A DNA stretch of 64,000 nucleotides from JAFGBN01 sp964394145 (GCA_964394145.1 CAYMVL010000043.1:1-64000); one strand, 5' to 3'. Counted from the stretch's first letter, positions 33,605 to 43,173 are shown. The notes: a model not told the origin generated them from the letters alone. Numbers and translations: made by a program.

Positions 33605-36196
33605 TTATTCCCTCCTCTTTTCTATTTCAACGAGACAGGAATTCGGAGCCATACCACAGGCATTCTTAGATAGAAAATGGTGAGGTGTCAGCAGGTTGAT
33701 GCATCCACCCCTGTCCGCTGACTCGCCGGGCTCTCCAATTGGGTCATAAACAGCGGACGACTCGTAAGAATGAACCATGCCAGACGGAACACGCTCCGTA
33801 ACCTGCGCGGCGCATATCACAACTCCTCTGTCATTATAGACATTCACCAAATCACCATCCTTTACGCCACGTTTCTCGGCGTCTCTGGGATTTATCCGAA
33901 TTACCCAGTAATACCACCCGTCATCATTCTTCAGCCTGTGTTCCGGTATCTCATTAACCCAGCTGTCTTTACCATCATAGTGCGTATGGAAACTATACCG
34001 TGGGTGAGGCGAAATGAGCTGAAGCGGATATTTAGAGTAAAGCTCCGTTGTATGGTGACCTTCCCAAGAAGGTATGTACTTGGCAACAGGTGGCCTTTCC
34101 CAATCATCGGGGTCGAAGCGCTTCAGACTCTCTGCTTCAAATTCTATTTTACCCGTCTGTGTAGCAAGGTTCCCTTCTGCATCGGGTATGCTTGCTACCC
34201 CTCCTCCCACAGGCCCCCAGTCAGCCGTATCGTCCTTCCTCCCCTCAGCAAACCATCTCAGGCTTGGCGCAGACTTATAAGGCTTCGGCAGGGGTACAAT
34301 GAAGTAGCCTTTCTTCTCAAAGTCTTCCCACGAAATATATTTCGGCAGGTCGGATGCGTTAAACATCCGTTTGACCCAGTCCAACTCGCTTAACCCTCCC
34401 TCGGTAAACTTGTCGTAGAAGCCAAGCCTCTCAGCAGCCATGGCAAAGATATCGTAATCCGCCTTGGATTCTCCCAGTGGTTCGATGCATTTCTTCTGCA
34501 GCACTACAATCCGATGGTTGGTTGTATAATGTGAATGCGGTATGTAGCCCGAGCAGTTAGCCCACTCGCCGATATCCCATCGCTCAAAGTTGGTGCACGC
34601 CGGAAGTATTAAGTCAGCAAATCGAGTTTCTCCTTCATTCCAGATTGACTGATTGATTACAAACTCCAGCTTCGGACTCCTGTACATCCTGACCCACCTG
34701 TTGGTGTTGTTCATGGTACCGATATAGCCCCCACCGTAGCGCCAGAAAATCTTCACTTCAGAATATCCCTCTGCTGGATATCTATACTTCTTGAACTGAG
34801 TTTCAGGAGAAAGCCCGCAGAAGCCCTTACCCCTCCACTCCTGAGGCGGGTTCATAATACACTCCGGCAGCAGGATCCTCAGTATATGCTGCCCTCCAGG
34901 ATCATTAACCTGTGATCTTATTGGATGCTTTGTTATTCCCCGCGATAACCATTGATAATGGCCCGCGGTGTTCAGCGGGTCGCCGGATATACCTCCTTCA
35001 GCATACCCGGGGAAGAAAAAGTCAAAATTCTGCGGGGCGCCATAGTTTGCTGTCCATATGTTGCTGCCGGGCTTACCCATGCCTTGCATGGCTGCCAGCA
35101 TGACCATGTACCTTGCCCACTCCGTGCCATAAGCCGTTCTGCAAGCCCCACCACCAAGTGCGCTTCCGGAGGCTAGCATGGTCTTGTGCCTGGCCCATTC
35201 TCTTGCAAGAGCTCTGATCTCCCTTGCAGGTACTCCTGTTTCTTTCTCAGCCCATTCAGTGGTCTTAGCGAACCCATCTTCTTCACCAAGGATATAGTCC
35301 TTCCACTTTTCAAACCCGTGGGCGTGTTCCTTGATATATTCCTTGTCGTATGTGCCTTCAGTCAGCCAAACATAGGCAATGGCTGCCGCCATAGCTGTAT
35401 CGGTTCCTGGCCTAGGGGCAAACCATTTGTCAGCGAAATTCACAGCCGTTGAGTTATAATGCTGGTCTATAACCACCATTTTCACACCCAGCTCCTTTAG
35501 CCAATGACGCCACTGATTGGACTCCTGGCCGCCATATATCCCGGAGGTACTTTCTGGGTCACCAGACCAATAAATCAACATCTCGGCGTTTTTCAAGGCA
35601 TCTTCCAGCAGATCATATTGCGATGACACTCCCAGCCTCCAGGCAAAGCCCCAAGTATGTATAGCACCCCAGTGCCAGCCCTCCCAGCTATCCGGGTTGT
35701 GATCAACATAGGTAGCATTCAGAATACCCATGAATCTGAACAGGGTGCTGTGCCTGTAACCTACGTTGCCCCAGTTATGATGAGAATCAGGCGTGGTAAG
35801 AACCGCGCCAGGGCCATAAGCCTTCTGGACACGCTCTACCTCTGCTGCCACCATGTCCAGGGCTTCATCCCAGCTAATTCGCTTGTACCCAGACGTACCC
35901 CTGTTTTCAGGCTTCCTATCTCCTTTCAGATTGAAATCAACCCTTTTCATGGGATAAAGAAGCCTGTCCGGGGAGTATATTCTTGACCTCTCGGTCAAAG
36001 CATACTCGGACACCTTAGCCATCCTGGCAGGAGAGAACTTCCTTCCACGTGCCTCAATAACCCAAGACTCTGCATCTTCAGGGCTGAGCTCTAACGGCTC
36101 AACACGCGTTATCTTCCCGTCCTTGACATAGACGAAAAGCGGCCCCCCCGTAGTACAATTCGTAAGAACCTGCTCCCCCTCTCTACAATAAGGCAT
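33605..36196 (-). CDS. Transhydroxylase-like molybdopterin enzyme, large subunit (pair 2, AthL-like)
   Basis: An 863-residue DMSO-reductase-superfamily protein, closer by eye to pyrogallol hydroxytransferase AthL than pair 1. NPDSWEGWHWGAIHTWG carries the putative Mo-ligand Ser (S170, after D169); SHHNWGN carries the candidate catalytic His (H139 or H140). Also present are YKRISWDEALDMVAAEVE, PRPGTDTAMAAAIAY and VKDGDLVNVYNDRGVV. No N-terminal Fe-S motif of the CxxCxxxC type is complete (only YC and NC early). AthL-type enzymes move a hydroxyl between phenol rings without net redox change. SD is AAGGAGGAAC. It lies about 60 bases downstream of livM on the same strand, so it may be read from the transporter operon. 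Confidence 0.85.
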   Translation of the reverse strand: MPYCREGEQVLTNCTTGGPLFVYVKDGKITRVEPLELSPEDAESWVIEARGRKFSPARMAKVSEYALTERSRIYSPDRLLYPMKRVDFNLKGDRKPENRGTSGYKRISWDEALDMVAAEVERVQKAYGPGAVLTTPDSHHNWGNVGYRHSTLFRFMGILNATYVDHNPDSWEGWHWGAIHTWGFAWRLGVSSQYDLLEDALKNAEMLIYWSGDPESTSGIYGGQESNQWRHWLKELGVKMVVIDQHYNSTAVNFADKWFAPRPGTDTAMAAAIAYVWLTEGTYDKEYIKEHAHGFEKWKDYILGEEDGFAKTTEWAEKETGVPAREIRALAREWARHKTMLASGSALGGGACRTAYGTEWARYMVMLAAMQGMGKPGSNIWTANYGAPQNFDFFFPGYAEGGISGDPLNTAGHYQWLSRGITKHPIRSQVNDPGGQHILRILLPECIMNPPQEWRGKGFCGLSPETQFKKYRYPAEGYSEVKIFWRYGGGYIGTMNNTNRWVRMYRSPKLEFVINQSIWNEGETRFADLILPACTNFERWDIGEWANCSGYIPHSHYTTNHRIVVLQKKCIEPLGESKADYDIFAMAAERLGFYDKFTEGGLSELDWVKRMFNASDLPKYISWEDFEKKGYFIVPLPKPYKSAPSLRWFAEGRKDDTADWGPVGGGVASIPDAEGNLATQTGKIEFEAESLKRFDPDDWERPPVAKYIPSWEGHHTTELYSKYPLQLISPHPRYSFHTHYDGKDSWVNEIPEHRLKNDDGWYYWVIRINPRDAEKRGVKDGDLVNVYNDRGVVICAAQVTERVPSGMVHSYESSAVYDPIGEPGESADRGGCINLLTPHHFLSKNACGMAPNSCLVEIEKRRE

Positions 36197-36259
36197 ATCG
36201 TTCCTCCTTCTATTTCTCTTGTCTATGCCAGATATAATTGCATAGACAGCGACAATAAA

Positions 36260-37231
36260 TCAACTTCCGCTGGCAGGTCTCGCCAGGCGGCTGAAAACCC
36301 GCTTCCTGCGTAAGAAGCCCACAATCCCATCTGGCACTGCTAACATTATAATCACAAGTATTACACCCTGTATAAGCAGACTATATCCGGCATATCTGGC
36401 TAACAGGAAGTGGAGGATAACAACGATAATTGTGCCGACAACCGGCCCCTCACGGATGCGCATTCCTCCGATGACAACGCCAAGCATTGCTATCATCGTC
36501 CACTTTATGCTGAAGGCGCTCAATGGTTCTATATACGCTTGGTGGACATAGAATATGGCCCCCGCCATTCCGCATACTAACGCCCCAATAACAAATGAGT
36601 ACAGCTTTAATCGAAACACATCTATGCCGGAACTTGCAGCAGCTAGATCATTATCGCGAATTGCCGCCAGCCCCAATCCCAGTCTGGAATTCAAGATGAA
36701 CCGCATAGCCACCATTGAAGCAAGCCCCAGAGCTAGAGCCATCCAGTAAACCTCGTGTGTGGAAAATTCGGCTGCACCTTTTAGCACATAGCCCGCGCCC
36801 CCACCTGCTAGCGCACCTCCAACAGGCCTCCAGAGGAGAAATACATACTTCAATGCCTCGGGAACAACCAGTGTCCCGATAGCGAAATAGATGCCTTTCA
36901 TCCTGAAGACAGCGCTGGATATGACCAGAGCAAACAATGCAGCTACTATAGCTCCAAATATTACTCCTAGAGCAATAGGTACTCCGACCCAGGTACCTAT
37001 TATCATTGTGTAGCCTCCCAGCCCGATAAACGCCGGAAAGCACAGGGTTATCAGGCCAGAGTAGCCAGCATGCAAGTTCCACATATTGGCCATGGCCCAA
37101 TACACGAGGAAGAGAAATATGTAAATCACCCATTGCTGAGGGATAGCCGTCACCGGCAGCACCCCCAGCACCACTACGGCAGCTAACAGAGGTATCGTCT
37201 CACTGCCCAATCCTGGAATTGTAAACTTCAT
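36260..37231 (-). CDS. livM: Branched-chain-type ABC transporter permease (LivM)
   Basis: A 323-residue integral membrane permease of the LivM type with about eight to ten hydrophobic segments. The cytoplasmic coupling loop is visible as FILNSRLGLGLAAIRDNDLAA-like sequence and SSGIDVFRLKLYSFVIGA. The frame extends to a TTG at 37249 that overlaps livH; the ATG at 37231 is used here because the protein then begins MKFTIPG. It works with LivH as the membrane channel for ligands delivered by one or more SBPs. Confidence 0.92.
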   Translation of the reverse strand: MKFTIPGLGSETIPLLAAVVVLGVLPVTAIPQQWVIYIFLFLVYWAMANMWNLHAGYSGLITLCFPAFIGLGGYTMIIGTWVGVPIALGVIFGAIVAALFALVISSAVFRMKGIYFAIGTLVVPEALKYVFLLWRPVGGALAGGGAGYVLKGAAEFSTHEVYWMALALGLASMVAMRFILNSRLGLGLAAIRDNDLAAASSGIDVFRLKLYSFVIGALVCGMAGAIFYVHQAYIEPLSAFSIKWTMIAMLGVVIGGMRIREGPVVGTIIVVILHFLLARYAGYSLLIQGVILVIIMLAVPDGIVGFLRRKRVFSRLARPASGS

Positions 37232-37238
37232 GTTCTTC

Positions 37239-38132
37239 TTAACGTCCAAATATGCCCTGCGGTCTGACGGCTAATACCACGAGCACCAGAACGTACACGA
37301 TAAGCATCTGGGCGGTGGCACCGGCGAAATAGCCACCGATAGTCTGAGCCAGGCCCAGTATCATGCCGCCCACAAATGTCCCCGCCATGCTGCCTAAGCC
37401 TCCTACTATGACTACACCGAAGGCGACAATGAGGAAAGATACCCCCGATGTTGGGGTAAACGGGAAGGTCAATCCAAGGAAAATGCCGGCTACGGCGGCA
37501 ACTGCCATAGAAATACCGAAGGCGAAATTATATACACGGTCAGTATCTATCCCCATCAACAAAGCAGCTCTCTTGTTCTGAGAAGCAGCAGTAATACCTT
37601 TGCCTAAGTAAGTCCTGCGCAAGAATTCACGAACCAGAAGCATCACCACGAGGCCGGCAATAAAGTCCAGCAGATATGCCAGCGGTACATGAAACGGGCC
37701 GATGGTAAAACTCTCAAGGGCGTAGGAAGTCGTAAGACCCCTCGACAGCGGTGTCCAGAACCTCTGGCAGGCATTCTGAATGATCAGGGAAATCCCGAAA
37801 GCGATTATCAATGGAGCTTCCATCGATATTCCAAAAGCTTTTCTCATAAGAAATTTCTGAATAGCGAAACCGATACCAAACAATATGGGAATAATAATGA
37901 CCAAGCTTACAATCGGATCCAGCTCAAACAGGCCTATCTTGCGGCCCATGAACTCGCCGGTCATTAAGAAGAAGGCAAGGTACGTGGCTAGTATTAGCAG
38001 GTCCCCGTGGGCTACGTTTATCAACCTCATCACTCCGAAAACAAGGGAGAGCCCAAGGGCAATCACAACATACAATCCACCCAAAAGAATCCCCATCATT
38101 AGGGGGGTCGCTAAATCCGATATACCTGTCAT
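37239..38132 (-). CDS. livH: Branched-chain-type ABC transporter permease (LivH)
   Basis: A 297-residue permease of the LivH type, starting ATPLMMGILLGGLYVVIALG with the family segment SLVFGVMRLINVAHGD, and the coupling region AASQNKRAALLMGIDTDRV. About eight membrane helices are predicted by hydrophobicity. It is separated from livM by a few bases and from livF by about 28 bases, all on the minus strand. Confidence 0.93.
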   Translation of the reverse strand: MTGISDLATPLMMGILLGGLYVVIALGLSLVFGVMRLINVAHGDLLILATYLAFFLMTGEFMGRKIGLFELDPIVSLVIIIPILFGIGFAIQKFLMRKAFGISMEAPLIIAFGISLIIQNACQRFWTPLSRGLTTSYALESFTIGPFHVPLAYLLDFIAGLVVMLLVREFLRRTYLGKGITAASQNKRAALLMGIDTDRVYNFAFGISMAVAAVAGIFLGLTFPFTPTSGVSFLIVAFGVVIVGGLGSMAGTFVGGMILGLAQTIGGYFAGATAQMLIVYVLVLVVLAVRPQGIFGR

Positions 38133-38160
38133 CTACAGCCTATCCTGAGCGCCTTCATAT

Positions 38161-38880
38161 TCATATACCAAAGTATGCTTTTCTGACCTCGTCCTCCTCC
38201 TTCAATTCCGCCGGAGTGCCGCTCAAAACAATACGGCCGGTTTCCATAATATATGCTCTGTCAGCTTCTTCAAGGCTTCTCCTGACATTTTGTTCCACAA
38301 AGAGAATGGTAAGTCCTATATCCCTGATTGCATGTAACGCTTTGTATAGCTCGGTAAGCACGATAGGAGCAAGACCAAGCGACATCTCGTCGAGAAGCAT
38401 AAGCTTTGGGTCTGCCATTAAGCCTCGCCCTATTACTAACATCTGCTGCTCTCCCCCGCTGAGCGTTTTAGCCGTCTGGTTTTTCCGCTTTTCCAGTATG
38501 GGGAAGTGCTGGTAAACGCTTTCCAGATTCTCTTTTCTTCTAGACCGCGCCCTGCGACTGTATGAACCTATTGTCAGATTCTCCAGCACGCTCATCTCGG
38601 GAAAAATCTGCCTTCCTTCTGGAACCTGGGTGATCCCGAGTTCAACTATCTGGAAGCTCTCCACGGCGGAGATATCCCTCCCATCAAATTCAATCTTGCC
38701 CTTAGCGGGATGTAACAGCCCTGATATCGTGTCCAGCAGCGTCGATTTACCTGCCGTATTAGCGCCAATAAGACCTATTATTTCACCGGGTTTCACTTCG
38801 AATGACACATCCCACAGGGCCTGAAAAGTGCCGTGAAATACATCTATATTGCTGACCTTCAACAACGGATCTTGAGACAT
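38161..38880 (-). CDS. livF: Branched-chain-type ABC transporter ATPase (LivF)
   Basis: A 239-residue ATPase. Walker A is GANTAGKSTLL (Thr where Gly-Ala is more usual, but the GKST core is intact), the signature is LSGGEQQML, Walker B LMLLDEMSLGLAP and the switch His lies in IGLTILFVEQNV-type sequence without the canonical His. It ends VRKAYFG, as LivF proteins do. Cytoplasmic partner of LivG. Confidence 0.93.
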   Translation of the reverse strand: MSQDPLLKVSNIDVFHGTFQALWDVSFEVKPGEIIGLIGANTAGKSTLLDTISGLLHPAKGKIEFDGRDISAVESFQIVELGITQVPEGRQIFPEMSVLENLTIGSYSRRARSRRKENLESVYQHFPILEKRKNQTAKTLSGGEQQMLVIGRGLMADPKLMLLDEMSLGLAPIVLTELYKALHAIRDIGLTILFVEQNVRRSLEEADRAYIMETGRIVLSGTPAELKEEDEVRKAYFGI

Positions 38881-38931
38881 TACCTCAGTGTGCTCCTCCA
38901 GCCTTCTTTACAACGGTCATATCATTTGGCC

Positions 38932-39648
38932 CTAACCGAAATAGGCATCGAGTACCTTCTTGTCCTGCATAATGTCACCCGGTATGCCTTCGGCGATTTT
39001 CTCGCCCTTGTCCATCACCACAATCCTATCGACTGCCTCAGTCATCACTTTCATTACATGCTCAATGAGAACTATTGTCTTCCCCATGTCATGTATTTCT
39101 CTTATCATGGCCAATATTCGCGGGAGTTCCGCATCGGTTGAGCCTGCAGCTACCTCATCGAGCAATATTAATGTGGGATCGCTAGCCAAAGCCCTGGCTA
39201 CCTCGAGCCTCTTAAGACTTATAATTGCCAGGTCGCTAGCCAGCGTATCCTTCTGCCCCGACAACTCCACAAGGTCAAGTATCTTATCATATTCAATTTC
39301 GGCTGCCCTTTTGGCACCGTACTTTGCCGCTACATCGAGATGCTCTCGCACCGGTAAATTGGCAAACGGCTGAGGTATCTGGTATGTTCTGGCAATTCCC
39401 AGGCGACAGATTCTATGTGGGGGAAGCCTGGAGATATCCCTTCCGTCGAACTTTACCGTACCAGAATCAGGACTGTATGTGCCGGATATGACATTCAATA
39501 TTGTTGTCTTGCCGGCTCCATTGGGACCCATCACCCCCAGAATTTCCCCCGCCTGAACCTCAAAGCTCAAATCCTTAACAGCAACGATCCCGCCGAAATG
39601 CTTAGTCACGCTGTCAACTGATAGAACCGGTGTTTCCAACGTCACCAC
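38932..39648 (-). CDS. livG: Branched-chain-type ABC transporter ATPase (LivG)
   Basis: A 238-residue ATPase starting with GTG (39648). Walker A is GPNGAGKTTIL, the D-loop/Walker B region LILLDEVAAGSTDAEL, and the C-terminus KVLDAYFG. The ABC signature is changed: instead of LSGGQ it reads IISLKRLEVARAL, where many LivG have LSYGQQR. Loss of the canonical signature may lower activity or reflect divergence. First gene of livG-F-H-M. Confidence 0.9.
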   Translation of the reverse strand: MVTLETPVLSVDSVTKHFGGIVAVKDLSFEVQAGEILGVMGPNGAGKTTILNVISGTYSPDSGTVKFDGRDISRLPPHRICRLGIARTYQIPQPFANLPVREHLDVAAKYGAKRAAEIEYDKILDLVELSGQKDTLASDLAIISLKRLEVARALASDPTLILLDEVAAGSTDAELPRILAMIREIHDMGKTIVLIEHVMKVMTEAVDRIVVMDKGEKIAEGIPGDIMQDKKVLDAYFG

Positions 39649-39922
39649 CTTTCTCTAGTTCAGAAGCTACAGAAGGGCCTTGTAGCAGAAGAAATCCCGG
39701 TAATAGTCTGCCTATCTCCCGCAGATGGCCAAAAATCAACGACAACACTGACACGCTCCTATTAAGTTGAAGGGAGAACGACCAGAGGCAACCACCCGCT
39801 GCAACCGCTCTCCCGCAAGCCCTTCATTAATCTCCACCTTACTATAGCCCTGCCTCGTCTTGAGGATTTTATCATATGAATCTTGCGTTAGCAAGTACCA
39901 CCATCTTTTTTTCACCTGAGTT

Positions 39923-41257
39923 TCATTCACCAAGGTAAGGCATAGGCCATATCGGCTCACCCGTCACGGGTATGAAGTCGTGATGAGAAACGACAATCTT
40001 GCTTTCCCACATCCAGGACTGGTTAGTCTTGAACCACTGGAAATAGAACAGCGGTTGCGCACTGAACTGGTTTTCGTCAAATTTCACGCGGTGAGCAATC
40101 GTCATTAAGTCGGTTTCCGCCAGAGCTTTATTAATCTCAGCTCCATCAAGCGTGCCGGCCCTTTCTATGGCATCGACCAAGATCTGAATTGACATATAGC
40201 CCCATCCCATATTCGGGTTCAGAGGTTCACCCGTTCGTGCCACCCATCTCTGATAGAGCGATTGTGGAGTTGTGCCACCAATGCCAGGACAACCCTCGTA
40301 TGATGGGTGCCACCAAGACTCACAACCGACGCCCCATGGCAGGTCACCACCCCATGAATTTACATCTATGTAAAAGAGTCCTGCCCTGGCTGCATAGACC
40401 ATCCTGGGTTTGAAGTTAAGTGCCTGAGCCTGTCTCCACAATGTGGCAAAGGGAGGGGAAGGGCAATTGCCCCAGACTATCTCCACATCGTTTTTCTTCC
40501 ACTCATTTATTATGGGCGTGAAGTCCGTTGTCTCCATAGGAAACAGGCCCAATCTTGATTCCTCACCTATAACCGTGTAGCCCGCCGCTTCCAGTCCCGG
40601 AGGAAAGACCGAATACCAGCCGATGCCATCCGAGTCATCTGAGGCGAAGACACCGGCTACCTTGTTGGTATCGTCACCGAACCGGTCCAGTATTTCCAGG
40701 CCTATATCCATTATGGTATATCCTGGCACGCTCCGAAAATCTCCTGCCGGAGCCGGGGTAGCTATACGAAAACCAGTGATCCAGGAATATTGCCAGGATG
40801 GTGTAATTTCCTGCCGAATGCCTAGCCAGGGCTCCATTGGACCCGTTCCAGTAATCAAGGGCACCTTATGCCTCTCAGCTACTGTAGCCACGGGAGAATT
40901 CATCGGCGGCGGCAAGATAGGTCCTACAAGGAAGTCAACATTATCCCGGGTACACATGTCCTCGGCGAGAGTGCCTACCTTTACCGCGTCACTCTCGCAA
41001 TCAGCGACTACCATCCTTAACGGCAATTTAACGCCGTACTCCTCTACATATACGCCTCCCTGCGCATTGACGTCGTCGACAGCTGCCTCAAGCCCGAATA
41101 AGCCGCCGGTGCCGAAGCCGGCATACATGCCGGTTAGCGCCCCGGCATGTCCTAAGGTAATCTCTGGTGGGTCTGTTGGTGTCACTGGCTTACAGCCACC
41201 CATAACCAGGATGACTACCAAAGCAACTAGTACTGGAATCAAGAGAAACTTTCTCAT
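39923..41257 (-). CDS. ABC transporter substrate-binding lipoprotein (SBP F)
   Basis: A 444-residue LIV-type binding protein, signal MRKFLLIPVLVALVV with lipobox VMGGC and a short TPTDP linker, then ITLGHAGALTGMYAGFG. The ATG at 41257 has SD GGAGG at 5 bases; the frame also runs to 41278. It lies about 275 bases upstream of livG on the same strand, making it the most likely dedicated partner of the LivGFHM transporter. It lacks the conserved leader block of SBPs A-E and H. Ligand unknown. Confidence 0.9.
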   Translation of the reverse strand: MRKFLLIPVLVALVVILVMGGCKPVTPTDPPEITLGHAGALTGMYAGFGTGGLFGLEAAVDDVNAQGGVYVEEYGVKLPLRMVVADCESDAVKVGTLAEDMCTRDNVDFLVGPILPPPMNSPVATVAERHKVPLITGTGPMEPWLGIRQEITPSWQYSWITGFRIATPAPAGDFRSVPGYTIMDIGLEILDRFGDDTNKVAGVFASDDSDGIGWYSVFPPGLEAAGYTVIGEESRLGLFPMETTDFTPIINEWKKNDVEIVWGNCPSPPFATLWRQAQALNFKPRMVYAARAGLFYIDVNSWGGDLPWGVGCESWWHPSYEGCPGIGGTTPQSLYQRWVARTGEPLNPNMGWGYMSIQILVDAIERAGTLDGAEINKALAETDLMTIAHRVKFDENQFSAQPLFYFQWFKTNQSWMWESKIVVSHHDFIPVTGEPIWPMPYLGE

Positions 41258-41363
41258 TTTCACCTCCGTTACGATCACTCGGTGATTTCAGCCATGACGC
41301 AAAGATTCTAGCTCTCACATAGCACACCTCCACGGACCCTCCATGTACCTTTAGATATCAGTC

Positions 41364-41405
41364 GGGGCAAGGCCTGTTTTCCCCCCGGTCAAACAGACCT
41401 TGCCC
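41364..41405 (-). terminator. Hairpin between SBP G and SBP F
   Basis: GGGCAAGGCCTGTTT and AAACAGACCTTGCCC form a 15-bp stem with one mismatch. There is no T-run, so it could be a weak terminator or an mRNA end that protects the SBP G transcript. Confidence 0.5.
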
Positions 41406-41549
41406 TGAAACATGCCAAAATCAGCTTAATCTCATTAAGTCACTCGGCTCTTCAACACATCCTGGCTATCATCCCATTCGCATGTCACCTAAGTCACTAT
41501 CCTTATTCGCAGCTACTTTGCCTCATATTTTTGCTTGCATAAACACCCC

Positions 41550-42878
41550 TTAGGGTATAGGGAATATGGGCTCGTGCGCTGGCTTCAGCCAGTCATGCTG
41601 GGAAAAGGTTATCTGGAGGTCCCATACCTGTGCCTTATCGGTCTTCACCCACTGGCCAACGGCGAGCGGAAGGCCGCTGAAGTGTTCCTCCTGGATAAAC
41701 TTCATACGACCGTTAATCGTCGGCATGTCAGTTTCCGATATAGCATTCTTAATCGCAGTGCCGTCAAGCACGCCGGCCCTTCCGATGGCATCAATCAGGA
41801 CCTGCGCTTCCAAATAGCCATGGCCAATGGCCGGGTTCAGAGGTTGCCCTGTATCCTCAATCCATCTCTGGGTAAGCGATTCTGCGGTTGTGCTGCCGAT
41901 ACCAGGGCACGAGTCTGCCGGATATACTCGATCCCACCATACCTCCACACCAACACCCCAGGGCAGGTTACCACCCCAGGACGATGCGTCTACATAAAAC
42001 AGGGGGGCTCTGCCACAGGTCACTATCTTGGGCTTGAATGCCTGCGAGTTACATTGCTTCCACAGGGTCCCAAAATCGGCGCCGGGACAGTTGCCCCATA
42101 ATATTTCAACATCATTGGCCTTCCACTGATTTATTATGGGAGTGAAGTCTGTGGTGCCCAGGGGAAATAAGCCTAGCTTTTGTTCTGCGCCTACAACTGT
42201 CAGACCGTATTCCTGCAGTGCACCGGGGAATAGCCCGTACCAGCCGATGCCGTCTGCGTCATCCGAGGCAAAGACACCGGCTACCTTGTTTGTCTGGTCA
42301 GCATACATATCCAGCATCTGAAACCAGCTATCCCTTATGGTATATCCGGGCACGGCCCGAAAATCACCCTCGGGATATGGCATAACAATGCGGAAACCAA
42401 GCATCCAGGTGTACTCCCAGGGCGGCGTAACCTCCATGCGCTGGCCATTCCAGGGCTCGAAAGGCCCGCCTCCAATAATATGAGGGACCTTGTATTTGTC
42501 AGCTACAGTGGCTACCGGCCCGTGTATGTTTACCGGTTCGTCAGGCGATAGTAAAGCGTGTACCTTGTCTTTGAGAACCAAATCCTCTGCAAGAGTCGCT
42601 ACCTTTACCGGGTCGCTCTCGCAATCGGCCACGACGAGTCTCACAGGCAATTTAGTCCCGTACTCCTCCATATATATTCCGCCCTGCGCATTTATGTCGT
42701 CAATAGCCGCCTGCATTCCATATACACAGCCTTCACCGAAACCCGCAAACACACCGGTCATCGGCGCAGGTGTACCGATGAGAATTTCTTCTTGCTCCGG
42801 CGCCGCTGGCTCACAACCACCGAAAATCAACGGAAGTAGTAACAGCACTGTTACGGCAATAACCAGAAACTTTTTCAT
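41550..42878 (-). CDS. ABC transporter substrate-binding lipoprotein (SBP G)
   Basis: A 442-residue LIV-type binding protein with signal MKKFLVIAVTVLLLLP and lipobox IFGGC, a very short linker (EPAAPEQEE) and binding domain EILIGTPAPMTGVFAGFGE. ATG 42878 has SD GGGGGAAG; the frame extends to 42932 without an SD. The C-terminal motif ends EPIFPIP. It is upstream of SBP F on the same strand with a hairpin between them, and diverges from SBP H. Confidence 0.88.
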   Translation of the reverse strand: MKKFLVIAVTVLLLLPLIFGGCEPAAPEQEEILIGTPAPMTGVFAGFGEGCVYGMQAAIDDINAQGGIYMEEYGTKLPVRLVVADCESDPVKVATLAEDLVLKDKVHALLSPDEPVNIHGPVATVADKYKVPHIIGGGPFEPWNGQRMEVTPPWEYTWMLGFRIVMPYPEGDFRAVPGYTIRDSWFQMLDMYADQTNKVAGVFASDDADGIGWYGLFPGALQEYGLTVVGAEQKLGLFPLGTTDFTPIINQWKANDVEILWGNCPGADFGTLWKQCNSQAFKPKIVTCGRAPLFYVDASSWGGNLPWGVGVEVWWDRVYPADSCPGIGSTTAESLTQRWIEDTGQPLNPAIGHGYLEAQVLIDAIGRAGVLDGTAIKNAISETDMPTINGRMKFIQEEHFSGLPLAVGQWVKTDKAQVWDLQITFSQHDWLKPAHEPIFPIP

Positions 42879-43066
42879 CTTTACTTCCCCCTTCACATGT
42901 TGAATTGGCTCCATAATGAACTGTAATATCACGAATTATTACTACCTACCCCCGATTCTCTACCTCCTTCCTGCTATCTGACGCCCATTCCTAACCGCCT
43001 TCTTATCTCCTCTGAGCTACTCTCAAACAGATTCTACGGCGTCACTATCAGTCTCTGTTGCTTTTT

Positions 43067-43094
43067 ATTCTACACCCTTTTTGCGGCTTGTCAA
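43067..43094 (-). promoter_or_regulatory. Promoter for SBP G
   Basis: On the minus strand TTGACA (43094-43089), 16-base spacer and TAGAAT (43072-43067), about 190 bases before the SBP G start. Confidence 0.6.
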
Positions 43095-43144
43095 GGTATT
43101 GGGCACTACGTGTCAACTCATTGAGTACCTAACCCAACAGGGGA

Positions 43145-43173
43145 TTGACAATGGAACATTTTCCATATACGAT
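43145..43173 (+). promoter_or_regulatory. Promoter for SBP H with internal palindrome
   Basis: TTGACA (43145-43150), 17-base spacer and TACGAT (43168-43173). The spacer contains the inverted repeat ATGGAACATTTTCCAT, a possible operator between the two boxes. Confidence 0.6.
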
